Part shown: positions 4,982 through 16,230 of the stretch, in pieces
Position numbering within the stretch: the first letter of the stretch is position 1
How the letters are laid out: each line of letters begins with the position of its first letter
Source: a virus
DNA length: 21,885 nucleotides
IMG/VR virus record: IMGVR_UViG_3300022929_000255
Location: 1-21,885 of that record
Strand: one strand, 5' to 3'
Program-made: the position numbers and the translations under genes
Notes under the pieces: model-generated
Databases searched by the model: none
The model's input: only the letters and a program-made list of their open reading frames with translations
What the model was told of the DNA's origin: nothing

Positions 4982-7849
4982 CTAATCTTGTCTTTCTAGG
5001 AACTCTTCTGCCCCGCCGCCAAACAGGTTGTAATACCAGCGACCAATTAGAGGAACAGACCTTGCCGCCTTGGGGTCTATGTCCTCTCCTTCATATATAG
5101 ATTTCATAACCCCATATACATCTTTTGTAAGGTTTTCATATACATTAATTGGTGGAGCAACAGCTTCTGCAATAACCCCAGCAAAATTTCCTTGAGTTAA
5201 GTTTCTGTCTACGCTGTATCTTGATGTCATTGCTGTGGCAAGCATATAGTTAATAAAGTTGTCTGGAACTCTGTCTATTTGAAACTCTCTTCCCTGCATC
5301 CAGTTCTTTGTTTCTTGAATGGTAGCGTTACCAAGGCCTACTACCGCAGCATAAGCCAGTGCATTCTTGCCAGCAGTTGCATAGTTCCCTTTTTTAGCTT
5401 GGTTAATAATAGTGTCGTTTATAAGCTCAAGCTGCTTCAATCCAAATGATTTCAAAGAGTAAAATAATCTACCATTTGGAGCTTGCAAATAAGGCACTGG
5501 GTAATCTATAAGCGCAATTGGCTGAGAGCCAGATAGCTCTGTAAACAATAACAGTTTGGCGTTTTCTGAGACTTTACCCTCTGACAAGTCATTGACTAAG
5601 CTGTCAAACTCTTTTCCAAACATCCCGCCCCATTCTTCTTTTAACTTCTGCCTTCCTTTTTCGGACTTAGCTAAAGCTGTGTTTTTATTCCATGCAGACT
5701 GAAGGAGTGAGTTTTTTCCAAATCTATCAACACGCCTAAACTGAGATACGTTAAATACGATGTCCTGAATTGTTTTAGAGAAACCCTGTATGTCAGAAAA
5801 GTCCTGAGCTATATGATTTTCTAGTCCAAAATCTTCTATATTTACTACGTTTTTTCCCGTTATAGTTTCAAGAATTCCTTTGAAAGCATTTCTTCCGCCA
5901 TATCTGTAGGCATTAACAAATAAATCACCAAGCTGAGTGGTAGCTGATATAGGGTTTCCTAGCAATATAATGTTAGATAGAGCTTTTAAGTCTTGATAAA
6001 CTTTGTGTGGAGAACGCTCTCCTGCGCCAAACCTAGCGTTAAGAATGGTTTTAAGCTCTTCTTCTCCTTCTCTTGTAAGAACTAAATCATCTTTAAGGCG
6101 TTTAGCATAAGCACCTATACTTGATTCAAAATTAAGTTCACCGCTTTTATTTCTTGGAAGAACTCCGCCTTTGTCAAAGAAATTGTATTTCTCAACATGG
6201 TCTACAGCTTTGTTTATGTATTTAACAAGAGAGTCAGTAGCGCTGTTGCTGTAATACTTCATTAACTCATCATCTACATTATCAATCTTTCTTGTCTTAA
6301 ATGCTCCAGGCTTTCCTTTTGGAAGATACTTATTACTACCAGCAAGATAATTTTCTATTACATTTTGCTTTTGAGCTTCAGTTAACTCCTCAACTTCCTT
6401 TCCAAGAGTTTGAGCTTTCTTTGCATACATACCCTTTAATACTGGGTTTTCGTCTTCCAGTCCGTAGTACCTTCTAATCCCAGAGCTATCCAAAACTGTT
6501 CTTGGAAAATACTCTCTTTCGCTAAGATAAGGAACGTCATAACCTACAGCGGTTTCTGTGTAGTCATATATTTCTCTTAATACTCCTTTAACGTTATCAA
6601 GAGTTTCCTTCACTGTAGATGTGTATTTATTTCCATCAGACTTAACGACAACGCTTTCAATTCCATTGTCTATTGCCAACTGACCAGCCCCATCATAGTC
6701 TCCATTATAAAGACGTTTGGTGAACTCTGGTCTTGCAGACCTTGGAATCCTTCTCTCTAGTTCTGCAAAACTAGAAATTCTTTTTGTAAACTCCGAAGAC
6801 TTTGTTCTTAGATTAAGCTCAAGATTTTTAACTCTTCCCCATAATCCTTCATCTAATGCCTTTAACCTTGCGTTTGAAGTGGCAATCAAATCACCAGCTA
6901 ATGAAAACACACCATCTTTTTTTTGTTCAAAAGCGTTCTTCAGTTCGTACACAGCCTTGTTTATTTCTTTTTCTGGAATATCTATTTTTTCACTTGCCTC
7001 ACCAATAGCTCTTATTACTTTCTTTTGATTTAAGCCAAGCCTTTCCGTTGCAGCAACAAGAAGATTTCCATCAGAAATACCTTCTTGCTGAAGCTCCATT
7101 ATTTTGTTGTTAAGAGAATCAACAACCTGATTGGCACTTTTTTGTTTTGCTGGGCTTACAACAGATTTGGACGCACTTCTAAGGGCTTCGTATGCAGGCT
7201 TAATAGACCGTACCGCTTTATCTACGGCAACAGGAAGCACAGCACCACCAGTAGCAGTAACAGCAGTCATTAGCGGGTCTATCCTTCCTTCTTCAGCTAG
7301 CCCTCTAGTGGCCTCAAAACCTCCACCAACTAAACCGCCAATAGCAGCCATAGCTTTAGGTGTTTTTCCTACAGGTAGCAAAGTAGTAGGGTCAACCAAT
7401 GCTCTTAAAAACGCACCAGAAAAACCAGCAGCACCAGTACCATCTTCCTGAGCAAGCCTGCTTAACTCTGGATACTCTTGAGCCTCTTTCTCAGCTCTTA
7501 CTTGCTGTATTCTTTCCCGCCTTTCGTTAACAGATAAATCAAGAAAGTCATCGCCATATAATTCTGTGGGAGATGCGTAAAAACCATGGCCAGTCTCCCC
7601 AGCAAATATATTGCCAACAGGAAGCATTGCTTCTAACAAGATGCCAGCGTTTTCAGTAAATGTTTCTGACCTATCCCATTCATATTTGAATCTTTCAAGC
7701 GCAGAAAAATCATCCATAGTCTTTTGCTTGGATTCATAGGGTATGCTTTGATTCTGGGCATAAGTTATTATCTGCTCTCTTGTAGCACCTTCAGGATGCC
7801 GAACAGTAATAATTTCCCCAGAAGGAGATTTGACTTTTGATTCAGGCAT
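4982..7849 (-). CDS. Large internal virion / DNA-ejection-type protein
   Basis: This is the longest gene, 955 residues from ATG 7849, which lies two bases after the upstream stop. A longer start at 7870 would add seven residues and overlap the upstream gene. The N-terminus (ESKVKSPSGEIITVRHPEGATREQI) is a short beta module common at the N-termini of marine-phage internal proteins. It is followed by Gly/Ala-rich hydrophobic segments (AAIGGLVGGGFEATRG), a long helical middle and a C-terminal module with ARSVPLIGRWYYNLFGGGAEEF. There are no enzyme motifs I can identify. Length, helicity, hydrophobic patches and position last in the structural operon match podophage proteins ejected into the host with the DNA. 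The function is inferred from position, not from a recognised domain. Confidence 0.65.
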   Translation of the reverse strand: MPESKVKSPSGEIITVRHPEGATREQIITYAQNQSIPYESKQKTMDDFSALERFKYEWDRSETFTENAGILLEAMLPVGNIFAGETGHGFYASPTELYGDDFLDLSVNERRERIQQVRAEKEAQEYPELSRLAQEDGTGAAGFSGAFLRALVDPTTLLPVGKTPKAMAAIGGLVGGGFEATRGLAEEGRIDPLMTAVTATGGAVLPVAVDKAVRSIKPAYEALRSASKSVVSPAKQKSANQVVDSLNNKIMELQQEGISDGNLLVAATERLGLNQKKVIRAIGEASEKIDIPEKEINKAVYELKNAFEQKKDGVFSLAGDLIATSNARLKALDEGLWGRVKNLELNLRTKSSEFTKRISSFAELERRIPRSARPEFTKRLYNGDYDGAGQLAIDNGIESVVVKSDGNKYTSTVKETLDNVKGVLREIYDYTETAVGYDVPYLSEREYFPRTVLDSSGIRRYYGLEDENPVLKGMYAKKAQTLGKEVEELTEAQKQNVIENYLAGSNKYLPKGKPGAFKTRKIDNVDDELMKYYSNSATDSLVKYINKAVDHVEKYNFFDKGGVLPRNKSGELNFESSIGAYAKRLKDDLVLTREGEEELKTILNARFGAGERSPHKVYQDLKALSNIILLGNPISATTQLGDLFVNAYRYGGRNAFKGILETITGKNVVNIEDFGLENHIAQDFSDIQGFSKTIQDIVFNVSQFRRVDRFGKNSLLQSAWNKNTALAKSEKGRQKLKEEWGGMFGKEFDSLVNDLSEGKVSENAKLLLFTELSGSQPIALIDYPVPYLQAPNGRLFYSLKSFGLKQLELINDTIINQAKKGNYATAGKNALAYAAVVGLGNATIQETKNWMQGREFQIDRVPDNFINYMLATAMTSRYSVDRNLTQGNFAGVIAEAVAPPINVYENLTKDVYGVMKSIYEGEDIDPKAARSVPLIGRWYYNLFGGGAEEFLERQD

Positions 7850-7851
7850 TA

Positions 7852-8976
7852 CTATTCCACTATTCCCCATTCGCCATCATTATCATTGATAACAAGAGTT
7901 CCCATTCTTAATAAGTTTTGCCCTGACTCTGTGTTTATTTGATTTCTTATCATGTCTATTGTGTTGGCTATAGTGGTATTGTTCTTCTCACTGTAGTAAT
8001 GAACCAAATCAACAGCCAGATTTTTATTTCCCATAATTTCGTAAAGGTCTGCTTCTGCTAAATCTTCATCGTTTTTAAGTATATTTTCTATCGCTTCTCT
8101 TCCGCCAGCATTCAAAGTAGGAACGGTTCTATCAGTAGTGGTTCTTTGGGCTTCAGCTATCGTATTAACAATTTCACCTCTATCTGGGTCAATAGAAACA
8201 ATCATGTTCTTACCAGTCTTAGAATCAAAAATAGTTTTGATAGTTACGTCTGGCGTAACTTCATCCAAATAGTCTTGATATATCTGCCTCAAATTACTAA
8301 GAGGGATATAAGCGTCTTCTTTCTTTAAAGTTTCTAAATATGGACTATCTGGTGGCAATACGTTTATCAACTGAGTCTTCAAGGAGTCTGAAGCAGCCTG
8401 CTCTCTTTCTCTATCTTCTTGAGACTGCTCAAAAGCAGTCATTTGATTATCAAAAATTCTACGACTTCTTTCAGCCTGCCGTCTTTGTAATGTTAAAGAT
8501 TCTCCAGCCCTAGCTCCTGCTTCCTCAGATAATGTTAGCTGCCTTTCTGCCCTAACATCTGCGGCCTCTTGTCTTGCTCTTTGCCTTGCAGCCTCATCCA
8601 AGGCTCTTCTTTCTTCAGTAGCAGTTCTTCTTAGTTGCAATGCTTGAGTGGGGGCATACTGTTGAATCTGGTTTGAAAGAGCGACAAGACCCTCTGGAGT
8701 AGAAACATCAGCACCCTTCAAAATATCTTGCAGCTTTTCAGACTCAGTTCTAACGTCCAGTCCTAACATTCCACCAACACCCCTACGCATTGCTTCTTGT
8801 CTTTGGGGTATTTGCATAGATAAAGCAGATACCAGAGGGGCTTGAGTCCTAGCAAGTCCTGTAAGACCGCCAGTTAACTCCCGCCCCTTAAGTATTCCCT
8901 CTGTCAGCATACGCTGTTGAGCTTGAGCAGGAGTCTCAATAATGTCGCTAAATAAAGATTGTATGTTAATAGGCAT
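7852..8976 (-). CDS. Helical virion protein, probable ejection protein
   Basis: The 374-residue protein is rich in Gln, Glu, Arg and Ala, with a long uninterrupted coiled-coil-like segment at about residues 110-200 (ATEERRALDEAARQRARQEA and similar). N-terminal and C-terminal globular parts flank it. It has no signal peptide and no cysteines. The gene lies between two other large virion-type genes in the same orientation and is separated from the downstream one by two bases. Composition and order match internal core or ejection proteins of podophages. I do not recognise a named family; a structural chaperone is the main alternative. Confidence 0.55.
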   Translation of the reverse strand: MPINIQSLFSDIIETPAQAQQRMLTEGILKGRELTGGLTGLARTQAPLVSALSMQIPQRQEAMRRGVGGMLGLDVRTESEKLQDILKGADVSTPEGLVALSNQIQQYAPTQALQLRRTATEERRALDEAARQRARQEAADVRAERQLTLSEEAGARAGESLTLQRRQAERSRRIFDNQMTAFEQSQEDREREQAASDSLKTQLINVLPPDSPYLETLKKEDAYIPLSNLRQIYQDYLDEVTPDVTIKTIFDSKTGKNMIVSIDPDRGEIVNTIAEAQRTTTDRTVPTLNAGGREAIENILKNDEDLAEADLYEIMGNKNLAVDLVHYYSEKNNTTIANTIDMIRNQINTESGQNLLRMGTLVINDNDGEWGIVE

Positions 8977-8991
8977 TTATAATCTCCAAGC

Positions 8992-10053
8992 TCAAGGATT
9001 GCCTTGGCTGCTTATATAATCTATAACGTCAGCAAGCGTAAAATTACCACCACGAGAAGCTGCGTTTTCTTGCGCCTGAGCAGCCCGTTCACCCCTTAAC
9101 AAGTCAAACAGACCTTGATACTGCTGCTGTCTAAGGGCGTTTCTAAGAGCCTCAAATCCCAACTGGGATTCTATAGCAGATTCAGCAACACCAGCACCCA
9201 GACCCAAGCCAGTAGCTTGTAAGGAGGAGGCTAGACGCGCAGCTTCTAACTGAGGTGTAAGCGTTCTCAAGAGTTCAGTCTGTGGTGTGTAAGCAGTTGG
9301 AATAGCTGATAAGCCCATCTCGCCCAACAAACCCATTCTACCTCTAAACTCCTGTAGACCCTGTAGAGTCTGTTGAGATTGCAAGGTTTGTTCAGCACGA
9401 GCCTGTTCCATAGCAGATACCGCAGAAGCAGCGCGTTGCTCTTCTATAGCTTTATTCAAGGCTAGTTGCTCAGGAGTGCCACCAAACATAGAGGTTCGGA
9501 CACCACCCCTACCCTGACCAAAGAGTCTTTCTTCTAACTGAAGTCTGGCCCTTTCTCTTTCAGGAGCTTGAGCAGCCTCTAATCTACCAAATATATCCGA
9601 TTCTCTAGCGGCTCTTGCTGCGGGGTCTTGGGTTAGCATACTAATTAAAGCGGTTTGTTCTTCCTCTCTTTGAGCGGGGTCGCCCAAAAAGTCAAAAGCG
9701 TATTGACCAAACCCAGTCAAAGACCTTTGCAATGCTGCTTCTTCAGGGCTTAGAGCTAACTCAGTGCCTGTTTGAGAGATAGTAGCCGCAGAAGGTTGAC
9801 CAAATACATTCGTACCCGTAACAGTAAAGGGTTTGAATTGAGACTGTCTTTCTATCTCACCTAACAAACCGCCTTCATAAGTGGGTAAATCGGTAGCACC
9901 ACCAAAGAATACATTAGCTTCCTGACGGGCTTGGCCTATGTCTTTAATACCACGCTCAGTTAGAACGCCTTGGCCTATAGCTCCTATAAGCCCAGCAGTA
10001 GGACTTTCTAAAAAGTCACCTATTGCACTTCCTATATTATCGTACCAAGCCAT
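8992..10053 (-). CDS. Gln/Ala-rich virion protein, probable ejection protein
   Basis: The 353-residue protein begins MAWYDNIGSAIGDFLESPTA, followed by a glycine-rich hydrophobic segment (GLIGAIGQGVL), as is frequent in phage internal proteins that insert into membranes. The middle is a Glu/Gln/Ala/Arg-rich helix set (EAAQAPERERARLQLEERLF; QRAASAVSAMEQARAEQTLQ), and the C-terminal part has a second hydrophobic Gly/Ala patch (LQATGLGLGAGVAESAI). Its start codon shares one base with the upstream stop (TAATG). With its two downstream neighbours it forms a three-gene set comparable in position and composition to the P22 gp7/gp20/gp16 or T7 gp14/gp15/gp16 ejection proteins. That comparison is inference from context. 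Confidence 0.55.
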   Translation of the reverse strand: MAWYDNIGSAIGDFLESPTAGLIGAIGQGVLTERGIKDIGQARQEANVFFGGATDLPTYEGGLLGEIERQSQFKPFTVTGTNVFGQPSAATISQTGTELALSPEEAALQRSLTGFGQYAFDFLGDPAQREEEQTALISMLTQDPAARAARESDIFGRLEAAQAPERERARLQLEERLFGQGRGGVRTSMFGGTPEQLALNKAIEEQRAASAVSAMEQARAEQTLQSQQTLQGLQEFRGRMGLLGEMGLSAIPTAYTPQTELLRTLTPQLEAARLASSLQATGLGLGAGVAESAIESQLGFEALRNALRQQQYQGLFDLLRGERAAQAQENAASRGGNFTLADVIDYISSQGNP

Positions 10054-10283
10054 TAGTAAGTCCCTCCGTCAATAGTGCCAGTAAATGTTCCTGACACCGT
10101 GAGGTTCGCGGCAGTAGTAGTCCCCGTAAATGTCGGGCCAGCTAGATTAGCCTTAGTAGCTACCGCAGTTGCTATGTTATCAAATTCGGTGTTCACTTCT
10201 GTTCCCTTCACCACTTTAGCAGGATTGCCTGACACCAGGGCATCCTTGGCGGCAAAGTTAGTTGTCTTCGTGTAATCAGTCAT
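10053..10283 (-). CDS. Small tail-fibre-like protein
   Basis: The 76-residue protein reads as a miniature fibre: an N-terminal module DYTKTTNFAAKDALVSGNPA, then KVVKGTEVNTEFDNIATAVATK, which is common at the N-termini of phage tail proteins, followed by a beta-rich T/G repeat (FTGTTTAANLTVSGTFTGTI). The ending GTIDGGTY resembles a truncated fibre shaft. It lies between the stopper and ejection-type genes and is linked to both by TAATG junctions. It may be a short trimeric tail needle or plug, or an attachment module for another fibre. The role is not shown by the sequence. Confidence 0.6.
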   Translation of the reverse strand: MTDYTKTTNFAAKDALVSGNPAKVVKGTEVNTEFDNIATAVATKANLAGPTFTGTTTAANLTVSGTFTGTIDGGTY

Positions 10284-11812
10284 TAGACAATCCTTCCAAG
10301 TAGTGCATGAATATTAAATTGTTGTATAGCTATAGACTTACCATCAACCGTAGTCTCCACACCTACGGATACGACAGCACCAGAACCAGAAGTATTTACC
10401 TTCTGTCTGTTAATTAGACTTAATGAAGAAGAATACTCAGCTTCAGTGTTGTATTCAGAGATATTGTATTGGGCAGCGTTATTAGCAGGTAAGACGTATG
10501 CCTGCTTCTTATAAGCATTGGAATAGTCATAGGCCCAGTTCAATACTACTGTAGCCTCAGCCCCATCAAAGGTCGTTAAGTTAACCTTCTTTAGAAATTT
10601 AAGTACGGAGCTATCCCCAAAAGAAAGGGGATGGGAGAAGTAGCTTAGCTGATAGGAACCTGTGTTGTCCTGATAAGTATCATACTTAGCGATGCCAGTT
10701 GCATTGCCAATATATATAGTGTCATCCACCAGATTAGTAAAACATAGTGGCGCGATGCTAGACCAAGTGGTTGCTCTATACGAACCATCTTGGAGAGGAA
10801 ACCTAGTATCAAACACATACACCGTCTGAAGGACGGGAAAGTTAACAAGGACAAACGCTTCTTTAGGCGAATAATGTAATGAGATATTTCCCGTTTCACT
10901 GGCTACAAGGTTCTTAATGTCATTGTTGACGTTCTTAGATATATCGCCAATCGGTGAAGACTTTTCTTGTATTGTTCTTGCAAGACTTCTTACGCCTGAG
11001 CGGTCTAAAAAGATTAAGTCCTTACCAGTAGAAACTACAGCATCCCTAGATACACAGCCTATGTTAGATATGGTGTCTGATAGCGTCATGTTTGCAGGCG
11101 AATCAGCACCTTCGTAAATAACAATTGAATCTTTGCCAAATATAACTAAAAACCCATTATGGGCAGCTAAGGCTACTATCTCGTCATAGCCGTTAGGCCA
11201 TACCTTAGATATATCTATAGAACCCGTAGAGCCGCCAGACCACGCATGACCATTTAATAAGTCACTCCAGTAGATAGTGGATTTATCAGTAGCAAAGTCA
11301 GCAACAAACAATCTACCAAATGCTGCTAGAACTTCATTTGCTTGAGGTGGCGTTCCTGTAGCGTGTGTATGTGCTGACATTTTTTCTATATCAGCAACAG
11401 AGTTTGCATAAAGTAATGGCTCATGCGCTCTTTGAAAAAAGTAGGCATGGTCTACAAAGTTAACTATCTTCCAATTGTTAGCACTAATCGTGTAACTAGC
11501 TGGGGTATCGTCAGTTAACGTAGATGTGCCATGAAATACTTTGTTGTTACCAGCAGAAAATATCTTAGTATTCCCGCCAGAGTCCCTAAACTGGTGTACG
11601 GCCTCTATGCCGTCAGAGCTTCCTAATACAGCAGGGCCGTTAGAAGACACCATAGAATAACCTTTACGCGCAGCAACACGTCCCTCTTTGTCAATAATGC
11701 AGTTATCTGCGACTGACGCAAAGGTAGGGTCTTGAGCTAACGGGGCGTCTTGGGTGTTAATACCCGCAAAGCCTGGAGCCGTAATAGTTATGCTTTGTAG
11801 TTTCTGGGCCAT
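10283..11812 (-). CDS. P22 gp10-like tail stopper / stabilisation protein
   Basis: The 509-residue protein starts with a segment typical of podophage head-closure proteins: GFAGINTQDAPLAQDPTFA, then VADNCIIDKEGRVAARKGY (residues about 14-52). This 'glnt.d.pl......a....ic.i...g.l..R.GY' block begins the P22 gp10-type family. The rest is beta-rich with repeated blade-like segments (GRLFVADFATDKSTIYWSDL; GFLVIFGKDSIVIYEG; KDLIFLDRSGVRSLAR), consistent with a beta-propeller hub below the portal that closes the DNA channel. It is directly coupled to the adaptor gene upstream (TAATG), as gp4 and gp10 are near each other in P22-like phages. Confidence 0.75.
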   Translation of the reverse strand: MAQKLQSITITAPGFAGINTQDAPLAQDPTFASVADNCIIDKEGRVAARKGYSMVSSNGPAVLGSSDGIEAVHQFRDSGGNTKIFSAGNNKVFHGTSTLTDDTPASYTISANNWKIVNFVDHAYFFQRAHEPLLYANSVADIEKMSAHTHATGTPPQANEVLAAFGRLFVADFATDKSTIYWSDLLNGHAWSGGSTGSIDISKVWPNGYDEIVALAAHNGFLVIFGKDSIVIYEGADSPANMTLSDTISNIGCVSRDAVVSTGKDLIFLDRSGVRSLARTIQEKSSPIGDISKNVNNDIKNLVASETGNISLHYSPKEAFVLVNFPVLQTVYVFDTRFPLQDGSYRATTWSSIAPLCFTNLVDDTIYIGNATGIAKYDTYQDNTGSYQLSYFSHPLSFGDSSVLKFLKKVNLTTFDGAEATVVLNWAYDYSNAYKKQAYVLPANNAAQYNISEYNTEAEYSSSLSLINRQKVNTSGSGAVVSVGVETTVDGKSIAIQQFNIHALLGRIV

Positions 11813-12458
11813 TATCGTACCTGAAAGGTTAACTCAGACGGGTATCTGTTAGCGTCAAATGCAATAGCGTCAGATAAAGAAGTAGAAGCTACAGCGAATT
11901 GCTCCGCAGCACTTTGACCACCTGTCTCACCCCTTTCCCTCAAAGCCATAGCGTAAGCTAGTTGGATTACAGGGTTAGTAGGTACTGACAAACTATCTGA
12001 GTCACTGGATAAATCAGCTTGAGGTTTAACAACGTCAAACCTTAAAGCGTATACAGCTTCGGGTTTTGGATAGACTTGAACTTCCAAATCCCTATTAGAG
12101 TCCGTACCTACAAATGTGTAGTAATCAGGCGAACCTGATTGCGGGGAAGTGTTATAGGTTACGTTATTAAAATATTCCTTACTTCTCAGGTGCATGAACC
12201 TTTTAGATGTAGTGTTCATTACGTCCTTAACTACTGCCAAATCACCACTGCCTGTAAGTGAATAAGTATCTGTCCCGCTTACAGTATTTATAGTTATAGA
12301 ATCTCTAAGCGCAGTCCAGTCAAATGAGTTCTCAACTATCTTCTTAGCGTCATTAACTAAGTCACCAATCAAGGAGGAGTAGTCTGTAGCATTAGCAGTA
12401 TCTACTGTATCCTCCCGTAATCTGCGGAGGACGTTATTAATTAAATCTAAGTATGTCA

Positions 12459-12459
<1 letters not shown>
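11812..12459 (-). CDS. Head-tail adaptor / tail tubular A-like protein
   Basis: The 215-residue protein opens with MTYLDLINNVLRRLREDTV and continues with a helix carrying VNDAKKIVENSFDWTALRD, then an alternating beta region (DTYSLTGSGDLAVVKDV) and a C-terminal helix (VIQLAYAMALRERGETGGQS). This helix-beta-helix plan, with a conserved tryptophan after the second helix, is typical of podophage adaptor or gatekeeper proteins of the T7 gp11 / P22 gp4 type that sit under the portal. Length agrees with that family. Its neighbour downstream is the gp10-like stopper, supporting a head-tail connector role. Confidence 0.7.
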
Positions 12460-14814
<2,355 letters not shown>

Positions 14815-14818
<4 letters not shown>

Positions 14819-15213
14819 TTTTCTCGTGAGACACCCTTAGTCTTTTCAAAGGTTCTCATTGCACCCAAACCTAACATACCCATTAGGACGGGCATCATTT
14901 CACTCAAAGCTATTAAAGGGACTTGAACACCAGTATCAAATAGCTCCAAAGCCATATTAACAAAGGGTATTACAAGAAAGTTGCCAGCCATTCCCAAAGC
15001 GCATATCCAACCAATAGCAGGTCGCCAGCCAGCAACAAACATACTATTATGAGCTGCTTCAACTTTATTGACCTCAATCTGCGCCATGACCTGTTCTTGG
15101 GCATGACGTTCAGCCATAGTAGCTATCTCGTGAGTTAGCTTCTCTTTTAAGTCTTTGTCAGGTATTACCTTATCTAAGATAGAACTGACTGGGCCAATCA
15201 AAGAAGCAATCAT
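14815..15213 (-). CDS. 3TM-type phage holin
   Basis: The 132-residue protein has an N-terminal amphipathic stretch (MIASLIGPVSSILDKVIPDK), a charged helix (residues 20-52), and then the motif AGWRPAIGWICALGM at 61-75. WRP followed by a membrane segment is the signature of the superfamily III / GTA-type 3TM holins. Further hydrophobic stretches at about 76-90 and 98-118 give the remaining membrane spans. Holins form holes in the inner membrane and set the time of lysis. The C-terminus is short and basic. The start overlaps the stop of the small membrane peptide upstream, and the surrounding genes also encode membrane proteins. Confidence 0.8.
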
Positions 15214-15323
15214 GCTGCGCCAAGTCCTATCAAGATAATAATGAGAACTACAGTAGCAATGCCTACTTGTTTCTCAGTTCCTGTTTGAATTAAATTTCTT
15301 ACAAACTTACCTATCTTTTTCAT
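15210..15323 (-). CDS. Small single-span membrane peptide, 37 aa
   Basis: ATG 15323 overlaps the stop of the upstream coiled-coil gene (ATGA), and the frame ends at TGA 15212-15210, overlapping the holin start. The 37-residue product has a basic N-terminus (MKKIGKFVRNLIQTGTEKQ) followed by one hydrophobic segment, VGIATVVLIIILIGLGAA. It looks like a one-helix inner-membrane peptide. The two coupled junctions and its place beside the holin suggest a lysis accessory, for example an antiholin or pinholin-like regulator. There is no family match that I know of. Confidence 0.7.
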   Translation of the reverse strand: MKKIGKFVRNLIQTGTEKQVGIATVVLIIILIGLGAA

Positions 15324-15559
15324 AACATTCGTCCTATTACGGTCACAGTAGCAACAATACATATCCAAAACACCCTTTCTGCAAAAGCAACTGCTGGAGA
15401 TATTTTGTCTAGTCTTTCGTCCATTGAGTTAACTCTATCCTCAATGTTTGATTGTCTGTTAAATATGGTAGTAATTCTTTCTTCTACGCGAGCTAAAGAC
15501 ACAACCGCCTCTTGAAGGTCATCTATCTTAGATTCTATTCTGTCTATTCTATTCTCCAA
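15320..15559 (-). CDS. XhlA-like coiled-coil protein with C-terminal membrane anchor
   Basis: The 79-residue protein begins with a heptad-repeat helix (MENRIDRIESKIDDLQEAVV, then ERITTIFNRQSNIEDRVNSM) and ends with a single hydrophobic segment at about 61-77 (FWICIVATVTVIG) and a short tail. A coiled coil followed by one C-terminal transmembrane helix of this length is the plan of the XhlA/hemolysin-like proteins that accompany phage holins. It is two genes upstream of the holin in transcription order. A contribution to lysis is inferred from family plan and neighbours. The start overlaps the upstream gene by 11 bases. Confidence 0.65.
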   Translation of the reverse strand: MENRIDRIESKIDDLQEAVVSLARVEERITTIFNRQSNIEDRVNSMDERLDKISPAVAFAERVFWICIVATVTVIGRML

Positions 15560-16016
15560 TTAGACTCACCAAATAGAAAACAAACATAGCAGTTATAAAG
15601 CAACCAAGAACTACTGATATATCCGTTATGGCTGCTCTAGTCTGTGCTGCTTTCTTTGCCTCTGCTATCCTTAAATTCCTTATCCTTGAGCGTTCCCTTA
15701 ACATATCGTGCCAAAGGTTCGCATTACCCGTCCAATAGAATAAATCCTTTAATTCCTTTTCTAGTTGTTCAGCCTTCTGTTTCTGAAGGGTAACTTCTAG
15801 TGCTTGGCTTTCTACTGAACTACTACCTAGTAATTTGCTTATCTTACTTGGGTTAGTTGATTTCTGTTCTAGTACACTGACTTCTTCTCTAGCATCCCAA
15901 AACTTACTAATCGCCTTTGTTAAGTCCTGTACTTCTTTTCCTTTGTGGACGGCCTTCTTAATAAAGTTAAATGCCTGGTTAGCTGCTGCAACCGCTGCTA
16001 CTATTTCTGCTGGCAT
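15549..16016 (-). CDS. Membrane-anchored helical protein of lysis cluster
   Basis: The 155-residue protein starts MPAEIVAAVAAANQAFNFIK, has a central coiled-coil region (QALEVTLQKQKAEQLEKEL), a conserved-looking aromatic block (LFYWTGNANLWHDMLRERSR, 92-111) and one membrane segment at about 132-152. The long soluble part precedes the membrane helix. Similar proteins recur near holin genes in marine phages, but I know of no assigned activity. A spanin-like or holin-accessory role is possible. Without an N-terminal signal anchor it is not a typical i-spanin. Confidence 0.6.
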   Translation of the reverse strand: MPAEIVAAVAAANQAFNFIKKAVHKGKEVQDLTKAISKFWDAREEVSVLEQKSTNPSKISKLLGSSSVESQALEVTLQKQKAEQLEKELKDLFYWTGNANLWHDMLRERSRIRNLRIAEAKKAAQTRAAITDISVVLGCFITAMFVFYLVSLIGE

Positions 16017-16017
16017 T

Positions 16018-16230
16018 TTAGTACACCTTTATTCCATCCTCATTTGGGTTAACTAATATCGGCTTACAATATGCCGTTATTACTGAGGTGCTAGGACTTC
16101 CTCTTCGTATCAGCTTATTAGCAAAGCTGTTACAAGTATCTATATTGAAAAAGCACATAGCCTCACGGCAGCTATCATTAGCTACTTCTGCTCCACCTAT
16201 CGTCATTATTAAAACAAAAACGTGTATCAA
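16018..16230 (-). CDS. Small exported four-cysteine protein
   Basis: The 70-residue product starts at TTG 16230, overlapping the stop of the chaperone gene (TTGA). An in-frame ATG at 16206 is the alternative, but it would remove the hydrophobic N-terminus. MIHVFVLIMTIGGAEVA has the size and hydrophobicity of a short signal peptide. The mature part contains four cysteines (C21, C26, C33, C55), an even number suited to two disulphides in the periplasm. There is no lipobox, so it is not an obvious o-spanin lipoprotein. Its place next to the lysis genes suggests a periplasmic accessory role; the family is not recognised. Confidence 0.6.
   Translation of the reverse strand: MIHVFVLIMTIGGAEVANDSCREAMCFFNIDTCNSFANKLIRRGSPSTSVITAYCKPILVNPNEDGIKVY

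Noticed and set aside
7850-7870. Upstream start at 7870 for the large virion gene
   Set aside because: It would overlap the previous gene by 19 bases and has a weak ribosome site; ATG 7849 lies just after the upstream stop as at other junctions.
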